Position numbers and translations under genes: made by a program. A DNA stretch of 64,000 nt from Brevundimonas mediterranea (lineage in GTDB: Bacteria; Pseudomonadota; Alphaproteobacteria; Caulobacterales; Caulobacteraceae): contig NZ_CP048751.1 of the NCBI RefSeq assembly GCF_011064825.1, forward strand, positions 2,046,001 through 2,110,000. The letters run 5' to 3'. This document shows positions 53,152 through 60,823 of this stretch, piece by piece; within the stretch, counting starts at the first letter, position 1, and each line of letters starts with the position of its first letter. The notes under the pieces were generated by a model. That model saw only the letters and a list, made by a program, of their open reading frames with translations, was not told the origin of the DNA and did not search any database.

Positions 53152-54135
53152 ATGACCCTGTCGAAACGCCTGAAATCCTCCGTCTCCAATCTGGCTCAGG
53201 GCGCCGTCGGCGTCGCCGCCGGCCTGGCCCTGGTCTTCGCCATCGCCGGCGCCCCGGCCCAGGCCCTGGCCCAGCCCCAGACCCAGGCCGCCCCGGCTCC
53301 AGCCGCCGCCGCGGCGCCCGCCATTCAGGGCCAGGGCCCGGCCCTGTGGGTGGTCAAGGATGCGGACTCGACCCTGTATCTGTTCGGCACAGTCCATGTG
53401 CTGCGCCCGACCACCGGCTGGAACAGCCCACGCGTCCAGGCCGCCTTCGAAAGCGCCTCGGACATCTGGTTCGAAATCAGCAATCCCGACGACCAGGCGG
53501 CCGTCATCCCCCTGGTGCAGCAATACGGCATGTCGCCCCAGATCCCGCTGTCCAGCCGCCTGACGGCCGAGGAAGTGGCCCAGCTGGACGTCGCCGCCCA
53601 GACCATCGGTCTCACGGCCGCCCAGATGGAGCCGATGAAGCCCTGGCTGGTCGGTCTGACCCTGTCGGTCGCCCCCCTGCTGAAGGCCGGCTATGATCCC
53701 CAGTCCGGCGTCGAGCAGGCCCTGAAGGCGCGCGCCATCGCGGCGGGCAAGCCCGTGCATGGTCTGGAAACGATCGAGGAACAGATCGGCATGCTGGCCA
53801 CCTTGCCTGACGACGTCCAGCTGGAGCTCCTGCGCGAGACGTTGAAGGACTATGATCAGGCGGTGGTCCGGCTCGATTCCATGGTCGAGGCCTGGGCCAA
53901 GGGCGACGTTAAAGCCCTGGACAAGATCGTCGTCGAGGAGATGAAGACCGACGCCCCGGAACTGTACAAGGTGCTGCTGGTCGACCGGAACACCGACTGG
54001 GCCGACCAGATCCAGACCCAGCTCCAGGGCTCCGGCACCGCCTTCATCGCTGTGGGCGCCGCCCACCTGACCGGCGACGACAGCGTCCAGTCGATCCTGA
54101 AATCGCGCGGCGTCGCCGTCGAAAGCGTCGAATAG
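53152..54135 (+). CDS. TraB/GumN-family protein
   Basis: The 327-residue protein has a signal peptide or anchor (GVAAGLALVFAIAGAPAQALA) followed by a Gln/Ala/Pro linker and the TraB/GumN domain: ALWVVKDADSTLYLFGTVHVL and the closing motif TAFIAVGAAHLTGDDSVQSILKSRG. Conserved GTVH and GAAHL boxes recall Tiki-type metalloproteases, so a periplasmic peptidase role is possible but unproven. It starts at 53152 after AAAGGAAA and may be the last gene of the Xre operon. Confidence 0.88.
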   Translation: MTLSKRLKSSVSNLAQGAVGVAAGLALVFAIAGAPAQALAQPQTQAAPAPAAAAAPAIQGQGPALWVVKDADSTLYLFGTVHVLRPTTGWNSPRVQAAFESASDIWFEISNPDDQAAVIPLVQQYGMSPQIPLSSRLTAEEVAQLDVAAQTIGLTAAQMEPMKPWLVGLTLSVAPLLKAGYDPQSGVEQALKARAIAAGKPVHGLETIEEQIGMLATLPDDVQLELLRETLKDYDQAVVRLDSMVEAWAKGDVKALDKIVVEEMKTDAPELYKVLLVDRNTDWADQIQTQLQGSGTAFIAVGAAHLTGDDSVQSILKSRGVAVESVE

Positions 54136-54154
54136 TTGTCAAGGGCGGCGGCGC

Positions 54155-54283
54155 TCAGGCCTGATTGACGCCCCAGGCGAAGATCACCCACAGCGCCGCC
54201 GCCGCCACGCCCGCCAATATCGTGGCTGCAAGACAGCCGAAGCCGAGGCCGCCCAGGCCGCCGCCGTCGTTTCCTCGCCGCAT
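54155..54283 (-). CDS. 42-residue single-helix membrane peptide
   Basis: A short frame reads MRRGNDGGGLGGLGFGCL, then an alanine-rich membrane helix (AATILAGVAAAALWVIFAWGV) and NQA. GGGGAGG lies seven bases before the ATG. The glycine-rich start and single helix suit a small membrane protein. It lies in the only gap between the TraB-like gene and the tRNA gene, on the opposite strand to both. No family is recognised. Confidence 0.55.
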   Translation of the reverse strand: MRRGNDGGGLGGLGFGCLAATILAGVAAAALWVIFAWGVNQA

Positions 54284-54357
54284 TTCGCATCCTCCCCGAC
54301 AAGACCTTGCCCCGCCGCCTTGAGCCGCGCCAGACCTCCGTCTAAGGAAGACGTCGC

Positions 54358-54432
54358 GCGGGCGTAGTTCAGAGGTAGAACGTCAGCTTCCCAAGCTGAA
54401 TGTCGTGGGTTCGATTCCCATCGCCCGCTCCA
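54358..54432 (+). tRNA. tRNA-Gly (anticodon CCC)
   Basis: The acceptor stem pairs GCGGGCG with CGCCCGC. The anticodon stem CAGCT/AGCTG (with loop TTCCCAA) gives anticodon CCC. The T arm contains GTGGGTTCGATTCCCAT, and the 3' CCA is encoded. All arms fold and the length is normal. A degenerate copy of its 3' half is found at 62976-63013. Confidence 0.95.
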
Positions 54433-54711
54433 GTTTTCAATACCTTGTCAGCGCTCGCCGATCGGCTCATCCGCGAGCGCGCCAGTGGTTTTGCGAAGAA
54501 TTCCCCGCTTCGTCCGCCCTGCGGACGCAACGCGTTCCGATTCTGTTCGGCGGAGATGGACGCGCTTCTGAGGAATCGCCTCTCGAGGGCGCCCGGGTGG
54601 TCGCTGAAGCAGCGTCATCCAACCTTCATGCTTCGTCCCTATCGAAGGCGGCGCTCGGGTTCGGCTCGACGAGGACTAGCCTTCAGATCGGATCACACCG
54701 AGTGGCGTAGC

Positions 54712-55224
54712 ATGATGGACAGCCTGCACCGCAGATATCATGCTGATCTGCTGAAGGCCTTGCGTCGGCGTTTCGGCGTCGATCACGACGGGCTGGAGGA
54801 CGCGATCCAGACCGCCTTCCTGCGTTTCGGCGGCTTGCCGGACCGCCGCTCGGTCGGCAATCCTCGCGCCTTCCTGTTGGTCATGGCGCGAAACCTGGTC
54901 CTGAACCAGATGCGCCACGCGGCCGTGGCGCAACGCACGCTTGATCAGGAGGCGCAGGCGCCCCTGCTTCCGATCCTGGAAGAACGAACCCCCGAAAGTG
55001 TCCTTCTGGAGAGGGAAAGGCACAGGCGATTGAATCAGGCGATCCTTGACCTGCCCGAAGAGGAGCGCAGCCTGCTTGTTATGAGCCGGATTGAAGGCAT
55101 GACCTACGATGAGATTTCGAAGCGGACCGGTCGGTCTCAGGCGGACATCAGCCGCCGGATTTCGCGCGCCCTCTCCACACTCAAGGCGCGCATGACCGCC
55201 GAACTGGACAGGAGCGTGCGTTGA
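54712..55224 (+). CDS. FecI-like ECF sigma factor
   Basis: The 170-residue protein has sigma region 2 (YHADLLKALRRRFGVDHDGLEDAIQTAFLRFG, AFLLVMARNLVLNQMRHA) and region 4 (LNQAILDLPEEERSLLVMSRIEGMTYDEISKRTGRSQADISRRISRALSTLKARM). It is a surface-signalling sigma factor that would transcribe the TonB-receptor genes downstream. The start is the tandem ATGATG at 54712; the 280 bases from the tRNA hold no other supported gene. It overlaps fecR by four bases (TTGA). Confidence 0.92.
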   Translation: MMDSLHRRYHADLLKALRRRFGVDHDGLEDAIQTAFLRFGGLPDRRSVGNPRAFLLVMARNLVLNQMRHAAVAQRTLDQEAQAPLLPILEERTPESVLLERERHRRLNQAILDLPEEERSLLVMSRIEGMTYDEISKRTGRSQADISRRISRALSTLKARMTAELDRSVR

Positions 55225-56249
55225 CCGCGCCCGTCGTCCCCGATGAGGCGCCAGATGAGGTGATGGACGCCGCCTTCGACTGGCTGTCGGAGTTGAACAG
55301 CGGCGCGCCTCTGCCGGCCGAACGGCGGCGGGCGCTGACGACGTGGCTGGAGGCTCAGCCGGCGCATGCCGACGCCTTCGCTGAAGCCCGCGGGCTTTGG
55401 GCGGATCTGGACTGGTCCGAGGCCCTGAACGCGGCCGTCTTGCCGGCGGAACCTGTGGCGACGCCGAATCGACGGCGGCTGCCCCGTCGCGAGACCCGTT
55501 CAGGGCGCTGGAAACGCTGGGGCGCGCCGGCGGCCGTCGCCGCGGCCATGCTCGGCGCCGTCATGATCGGACCTGATCTGCATCGCCAGGTCATGGCGGC
55601 GCTTTGGGTCAGAACCGTGGAAACCGCGACAGGCCCGGCGGAAATCCGCCGCATCGTCCTCTCCGACGGCAGCCGCGTGACCCTGGGCGGTCGATCGACC
55701 CTGCGCGTCCGAATGGAAGACGACAGGCGCAAGGTCGAACTTCTGGAAGGCGACGCCTTCTTCGACGTCGCGGCGGCGCCCCAGCGTCCGTTCACGGTCG
55801 CGGCCGGTGATCTGACCGTCACCGTCATCGGCACGGCCTTTGAGGTGAATCGCGGCAGCCGGGGCGCCCATGTCGCGGTGTCCCGAGGACGGGTCAGGGC
55901 CGCGTCGGCCGAAAGCGTCGCCATCCTGACGCCGGGAGAGGCCGCCACCGTGCGCCCCGACGGATCGCTCGCCGTCCAGACCTTCGACCCGGCGGGCGCG
56001 GGGCGCTGGCGCGACCAGCGCGCGGCCTTCCGCGACGCGCCCCTGGGGCAGGTGGTGGAAAGCCTGAACCGCTATCATCCGGCTGGCGTGGTCCTGGAGG
56101 ATCCCAGTCTGGCCGACCTGCCGGTCACAGTGGCCTTCCGCTTCGATCAGATGGAGATCGCCCTGACCGCCCTGGCGCAAGGCAAGGGTCTGAGCGTGAG
56201 ACGCGACGCCGCCGGACGCATGGTCATCGGCCGCAAGCGGGGGGCGTAA
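55221..56249 (+). CDS. FecR-like anti-sigma regulator
   Basis: This 342-residue protein relays the receptor signal through the inner membrane and controls the FecI-like factor. The cytoplasmic N terminus has the family pattern (DAAFDWLSELNSGAPLPAERRRALTTWLEAQPAHADAFAEARGLWADL), one membrane helix (GAPAAVAAAMLGAVMIG), the periplasmic FecR domain (IVLSDGSRVTLGGRSTLRVRMEDDRRKVELLEGDAFFDVAAAPQRPFTVAAGDLTVTVIGTAFEV) and an STN-binding-type C terminus (LSVRRDAAGRMVIG). It starts at TTG 55221, inside the sigma stop. Confidence 0.92.
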   Translation: MTAPVVPDEAPDEVMDAAFDWLSELNSGAPLPAERRRALTTWLEAQPAHADAFAEARGLWADLDWSEALNAAVLPAEPVATPNRRRLPRRETRSGRWKRWGAPAAVAAAMLGAVMIGPDLHRQVMAALWVRTVETATGPAEIRRIVLSDGSRVTLGGRSTLRVRMEDDRRKVELLEGDAFFDVAAAPQRPFTVAAGDLTVTVIGTAFEVNRGSRGAHVAVSRGRVRAASAESVAILTPGEAATVRPDGSLAVQTFDPAGAGRWRDQRAAFRDAPLGQVVESLNRYHPAGVVLEDPSLADLPVTVAFRFDQMEIALTALAQGKGLSVRRDAAGRMVIGRKRGA

Positions 56250-56343
56250 GGCGAAGTTTTTGTGAAATCTTGCGCCGGCCTGAAACGCCGGTCTTCGTCC
56301 GCTGTCCTGTGTAGGTGAGGCGCGCCCAAAGGGAAGCGCCCGC

Positions 56344-56361
56344 CCCGCGTTCCAACGCGGG
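56344..56361 (+). promoter_or_regulatory. Leader hairpin before the TonB receptor gene
   Basis: CCCGCGTT-CC-AACGCGGG is an 8-base stem, 20 bases upstream of the receptor start. It could be a transcript-stabilising hairpin or part of a regulatory leader. The ribosome site GGGGGAC is downstream of it and stays open. Confidence 0.4.
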
Positions 56362-56380
56362 ATTTCACACGGGGGACTTC

Positions 56381-59300
56381 ATGAAATCTCATTGTTCGAG
56401 CCTGAAGGGCTTGTTCCTGGCTTCGACCGCCGCCGTGCTTGCGGCGGGTCTGGCGACGACGCCCGCTGCGGCGCAGGCGGCGTCGGGCGCGTCCGCACAG
56501 GGTCGCGCCATCACCATTCCGGCCCAGCCGCTCGGCGCGGCCGTCCAGGCGCTGTCGGAACAGACCGACGCCGTGGTCATCGCCGCCGGCGTGCGGCTGA
56601 ACGGCCGCCGTAGCGCCGCCGTCTCCGGCGCCGGCACCGTCGAACAGGCCTTGACCACCTTGCTGCGCGGCACCGGACTGGGCTGGCGGCGCGATGTGAA
56701 CGGGGCCTATGTGATCGCGCCGGCCGCCGACGAGCCGGTGCGGCGGCGTCAGACGACCGCGCCCGCCGCACTGTCGGCGCCGCAACAGGCGCGCCCCGAC
56801 GTCGCGGCGCTGGAGGACATCGTCGTCACGGCGCGGCGGATGGAAGAGCGGATCATCGACGTGCCGGTGGCGGTCTCGGCCTTCTCGGCCGAACAGCTGG
56901 ACGAGCGCAAGATCGAGGGCGGGGCCGAACTGCTGCGCGTGGTGCCCAACGTCAACTTCTCCAAGGACAATTTCACCGGCTATAATTTCTCCATCCGCGG
57001 CATCGGGGCCAAGGTGCTGGCCACCACCGCCGATCCGGGCGTGGCCGTGTCGTTCAACAACACCGCCCTGCTCAGAAACCGCCTGTTCGAGCAGGAGTAT
57101 TTCGACGTCCAGCGGCTCGAGGTGCTGCGCGGGCCGCAGGGCACCCTGTACGGCCGCAACGCCACCGCCGGGGTCGTGAATCTGCTCCCCAACCTGCCCG
57201 AACTGGAGCAGTTCTCGATGGACGCCCAGTGGGAGGTCGGCAACCACGACAGCCGTCGCGCCAGGGGCATGATCAACATTCCGGTGGGCGACACCCTGGC
57301 GGTCCGCGGCGCCTTCGCCGTGACCCAGCGAGACGGCTTCGACTACAACACCGTCACCGACCAAAACGTCAACGGCCGCGACCTGTGGTCGACGCGCGTG
57401 GGCGTGCTGTGGGAACCGACCGAGAACTTCCGCGCCAACTTCCTGTGGGAGCGGTTCCGCGAGGATGATGACCGCGCCCGCACCGGCAAGATGCTGTGCA
57501 CGCGTGGGGAAACGCCGGAGAGCCTGGCCTGGACGGCTCCGGACGGCACGGCCCAAACCACGCCGATCTTCTCCTACTGGAGCAGCACGACTCTGACTGC
57601 CGGCTGCACGCCGTCATCGCTTTATGATGACAAGGCTTTTGGCGTGCCGGACGGTCGCGGCTTCCCGCTGACCGCCGCCATCATCAACTTCACCGGCGTG
57701 TTCGTGAACCCGGTCTGGACCGGCGGCGGCCGCCCGCCGAGGGGATATACCAGCTCTGCATCCAACGGTTGGGACGGGACCTATCTGTTGCCGCTGTATG
57801 TCGACCCGTTCGGCGTCGAGGGCAATCGTCAGTCACCTGACCTGCGCACCATCTCGACGGGATACGATCCGAAGTTCCAGGCCGAGAACGACATCTTCCA
57901 GCTCAATCTGGAATGGGACCTGACGCCGGGCCTGACCCTGCATTCCCAGACGCTGTACATGGAGGATTCCTACTCTGGCTTCCAGGACTTTTTCCGCACC
58001 TACGCCACGGGCCAGATGTACCGGTATGAGACCCCGGGCCTGGTTCATGGCCTGCCCCGGACGGTCGCCCCGACCTGGGCGCCGTGGATCGGCGAATCCT
58101 CGGCCGAGGTGGGGACGGTCTACTCCATGGCCTGGACCGGTCAGGGTATCTGCGGGCCGCTGCCCGACTGCGGGATCCCCTCCGGCGGCGTCTTCCTGGA
58201 TCCGCAACTGGGCGCCACCGACCGTTTCATGGCCCTGGACCTGAGCCAGGCCGAAAGCACCCAATGGTCGCAGGAATTCCGCTTGCAGTCCGACTGGGAT
58301 GGGCCGTTCAACTTCAACCTCGGCGCCAACTGGTTGAGGTACAAGACGGAAGAGAACTACTGGGTCTTCTCGAACGTCTTTTCCATGATGGCGGTCCAGC
58401 AGAACGGCGGCAGCCCCGTCACATCGGGCAATTTCGACCGGTACTGCAATCTTACGCCCCAGGGCCAGGCGGGCGTCGACGCAGGGACGCTGGATCCTCA
58501 TACCTGCGCCTATATCGACAACACGCCCCTGAACGACATCATCAACGGTCAGGGCGGAGACGGCCACAACTACATCCGCAGCACCAGCATCAGCCAGACC
58601 GAGTCCTGGGCCGTGTTCGGCGAGGGCTACTGGAGCGTGCGTGACGACCTGCGGCTGACCCTGGGCCTGCGCTTCACCGACGACACCAAGACCATCACCC
58701 CCGTGCCGACGCAGTTGCTGGCGTCGACGCCCCACGTCTACAAACCCGATGCCACCGGCCTAGTTGGGCGTGGCTATCCCCGCTATCCGGATGAGGAGAT
58801 GCACTGGGGCGAATGGACCGGTCGGGCGGCCATCGACTGGAAGCCGGACCTGTCGTTCACCAACGACACCCTGATCTATGCCTCCTTCTCGCGGGGCTAC
58901 AAGGGCGGCGGCGGCAATCCGCGCGACAGGGACTACAATCCCAATCTGGTCAATGTGCCCAGCCTGCCGTCCCGATACGATCCCGAGTTCGTCAATGCCT
59001 ATGAGATCGGCACGAAGAACAGCCTCGCGGGCGGCAGGCTGGTGTTCAACGCCACCGGCTTCTTCTACGACTACCGGGACTATCAGGTCGCCCAGCTGAT
59101 CGAGCGGGCGATCCACAACGAGAATTTCGACGCCCACATCTGGGGCGCGGAGTTCGAGACCGCCTGGGCGCCGACCCGGAACTTTCGCCTCGACGCCACC
59201 GTGGGACTGCTGAGAACGCGCATCGGCGACGGCGAGGAATCCGTCGATGTCATGAACCGCACCCAGGGCAATCCCGACTGGGTGGTCATCAAACCCTGGC

Positions 59301-59938
59301 CGGGCAGCCCTTCGACCTGCATCGTCCCGGCGGACGTCGTCGGTCGCCTCATCAACCGGAATGATGAGGTCGGTACGACGTTCCCGAACCTGCTGGGGAG
59401 TCTTTCTCTCCGGACGCTCTGCCCGGACCGCCAGTTGATCAATAGCTGGGTGCCCGGGTCGGGATCGCAGTTCAACTACGCCGACGGCTGGACCGATGCA
59501 TGGCAGGCTCTGGAGCCGCTGTCCTACAATCCGTTCGACGCCCCTAACGGCGGGCGGGGCTTCTCGGCCGACCTGTCGGGCAATGAACTGCCCAACGCCC
59601 CACGCTGGACCTTCAACATCGGCGCCCAGTACCGGATCGAGCTGCCGGCCGGCTGGGACCTGATGCTGCGAGGCGACTACTACCGCCAGGCGGACAGCTG
59701 GATGAGGGTCTATAATCTGCGGCCGTACGACCGGCTGGAGGGTTGGGGAAACGCCAACCTGTCGATGACCCTGACCAACCGGACCTCCGACCTGGTGGTC
59801 CAGGCCTATGTGAAGAACGTCCTTGACGACACCCCCATCACCGACGGCTTCACCGGGCCCGACGACCTGGGCAACGCCACCAACGTCTTCACCCTCGACC
59901 CGCGGATCATAGGAGTATCGGTCAAGAAATCGTTCTGA
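56381..59938 (+). CDS. TonB-dependent receptor with STN signalling domain
   Basis: The 1185-residue outer-membrane protein has a signal peptide (LFLASTAAVLAAGLATTPAAAQA), an STN domain (about residues 40-110: RAITIPAQPLGAAVQALSEQTDAVVI) that touches FecR, a plug (DIVVTARRMEERIIDVPVAVSAFSAEQLDERKIEGGAELLRVVPNVNFS; VLRGPQGTLYGRNATAGVVNLLP) and a long beta barrel ending in VKKSF with terminal Phe. The substrate is unknown. It is longer than most such receptors, mainly through loops. I start at 56381; an earlier in-frame ATG at 56315 has no signal-peptide shape. Confidence 0.94.
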   Translation: MKSHCSSLKGLFLASTAAVLAAGLATTPAAAQAASGASAQGRAITIPAQPLGAAVQALSEQTDAVVIAAGVRLNGRRSAAVSGAGTVEQALTTLLRGTGLGWRRDVNGAYVIAPAADEPVRRRQTTAPAALSAPQQARPDVAALEDIVVTARRMEERIIDVPVAVSAFSAEQLDERKIEGGAELLRVVPNVNFSKDNFTGYNFSIRGIGAKVLATTADPGVAVSFNNTALLRNRLFEQEYFDVQRLEVLRGPQGTLYGRNATAGVVNLLPNLPELEQFSMDAQWEVGNHDSRRARGMINIPVGDTLAVRGAFAVTQRDGFDYNTVTDQNVNGRDLWSTRVGVLWEPTENFRANFLWERFREDDDRARTGKMLCTRGETPESLAWTAPDGTAQTTPIFSYWSSTTLTAGCTPSSLYDDKAFGVPDGRGFPLTAAIINFTGVFVNPVWTGGGRPPRGYTSSASNGWDGTYLLPLYVDPFGVEGNRQSPDLRTISTGYDPKFQAENDIFQLNLEWDLTPGLTLHSQTLYMEDSYSGFQDFFRTYATGQMYRYETPGLVHGLPRTVAPTWAPWIGESSAEVGTVYSMAWTGQGICGPLPDCGIPSGGVFLDPQLGATDRFMALDLSQAESTQWSQEFRLQSDWDGPFNFNLGANWLRYKTEENYWVFSNVFSMMAVQQNGGSPVTSGNFDRYCNLTPQGQAGVDAGTLDPHTCAYIDNTPLNDIINGQGGDGHNYIRSTSISQTESWAVFGEGYWSVRDDLRLTLGLRFTDDTKTITPVPTQLLASTPHVYKPDATGLVGRGYPRYPDEEMHWGEWTGRAAIDWKPDLSFTNDTLIYASFSRGYKGGGGNPRDRDYNPNLVNVPSLPSRYDPEFVNAYEIGTKNSLAGGRLVFNATGFFYDYRDYQVAQLIERAIHNENFDAHIWGAEFETAWAPTRNFRLDATVGLLRTRIGDGEESVDVMNRTQGNPDWVVIKPWPGSPSTCIVPADVVGRLINRNDEVGTTFPNLLGSLSLRTLCPDRQLINSWVPGSGSQFNYADGWTDAWQALEPLSYNPFDAPNGGRGFSADLSGNELPNAPRWTFNIGAQYRIELPAGWDLMLRGDYYRQADSWMRVYNLRPYDRLEGWGNANLSMTLTNRTSDLVVQAYVKNVLDDTPITDGFTGPDDLGNATNVFTLDPRIIGVSVKKSF

Positions 59939-59965
59939 GGAAAAGTTTCACTGTGAATTGATTTT

Positions 59966-59994
59966 GGCGCCGGACTTCTCAGCAGTCCGGCGCC
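59966..59994 (+). terminator. Hairpin after the TonB receptor gene
   Basis: GGCGCCGGACT, loop TCTCAGC, AGTCCGGCGCC is an 11-base perfect stem 27 bases past the receptor stop. A run of T is weak (TCGTCGTGTCCAATTTTA). The following 59995-60155 stretch is AT-rich and is the likely promoter of the small secreted gene. Confidence 0.55.
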
Positions 59995-60155
59995 TCGTCG
60001 TGTCCAATTTTATGTATTGAATGTAGTCTATTCGATTTCATCAAGATGAAGCCTGATTGTCGCAATCTAAATCTAAGGTTGATTTGTCGCCAAACGGCGA
60101 TGGAGCTCCAAATGGAAAGTGCGTTTTCTATCAATCCTAGAAAAGGACTTCGACC

Positions 60156-60680
60156 ATGACTCATCTGTACAAGGCGGCTGCGGCCGCCGTCGCCTCGCTG
60201 GCCCTGATGGCCGGCGCCTCGGCCGCTTCGGCCCAGACCCTGGGTTTCAACCAGGCCGGTCAGGCCGTCACCGCCAGCGGCCAACTGATCCAGAACGTCT
60301 CTTATCCGGGCGTCATCCAAACGACCTGCAACGTCAGCATCTACGGTACGGTGGCCGCAGACGGCAAAAGCATCGTCTTTGACGACTACGATGGCGTTCA
60401 GGCCCCCGGCGACGGCGGCAATCTCGCCTGCGGCGATTCGCTGGAATTCCCGATCAAGGTGACGGCCTCGGCCGCCAACCAGATCAACCTGGATCAGTTC
60501 AAAGTTGGTACCCGTGGCGGTCCGTGCAACGCCACGAACTATAAGATGGCCTATGCCGGCAACACCGCCACCTTCGACGGTGCGTATTTCGGCAGCCCCG
60601 CCATCTGCCGCGCCTCCGGCAGCCTGACCCTGACCCGTGACTCCAACGGCGCCGCGGTCAACATCGTCACCCTGCCCTAA
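60156..60680 (+). CDS. Small secreted cysteine-containing protein, unknown
   Basis: The 174-residue protein has a clear signal peptide (YKAAAAAVASLALMAGASAASAQ), then about 147 beta-rich residues with four cysteines (in TTCNVS, NLACGD, GGPCNA and AICRAS), suggesting two disulphides. I do not recognise the family. Its place between a signalling TonB receptor and a second receptor-like barrel, with its own AT-rich promoter and a 3' hairpin, suggests an exported partner such as a substrate-capturing protein; that role is inferred. Confidence 0.8.
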   Translation: MTHLYKAAAAAVASLALMAGASAASAQTLGFNQAGQAVTASGQLIQNVSYPGVIQTTCNVSIYGTVAADGKSIVFDDYDGVQAPGDGGNLACGDSLEFPIKVTASAANQINLDQFKVGTRGGPCNATNYKMAYAGNTATFDGAYFGSPAICRASGSLTLTRDSNGAAVNIVTLP

Positions 60681-60698
60681 AAGGCTGACGTCCGACTT

Positions 60699-60734
60699 GA
60701 AGCAAGGCGCGCGTCCCTCGTCGCGCCTTGCTTC
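60699..60734 (+). terminator. 13-bp hairpin between secreted protein and barrel genes
   Basis: GAAGCAAGGCGCG (60699-60711) pairs perfectly with CGCGCCTTGCTTC (60722-60734). Without a T-run it may act as a partial terminator or as a block against 3' decay, letting the small gene be expressed more than the barrel gene. Confidence 0.65.
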
Positions 60735-60823
60735 TCCCTCTCCAACTGATGAGGCTTGGCCCTGACGGCGTCCGATTCGGACAACGCACGGGAAACCCGG
60801 GCGGCGCAGAAGAGGACCTCGAC

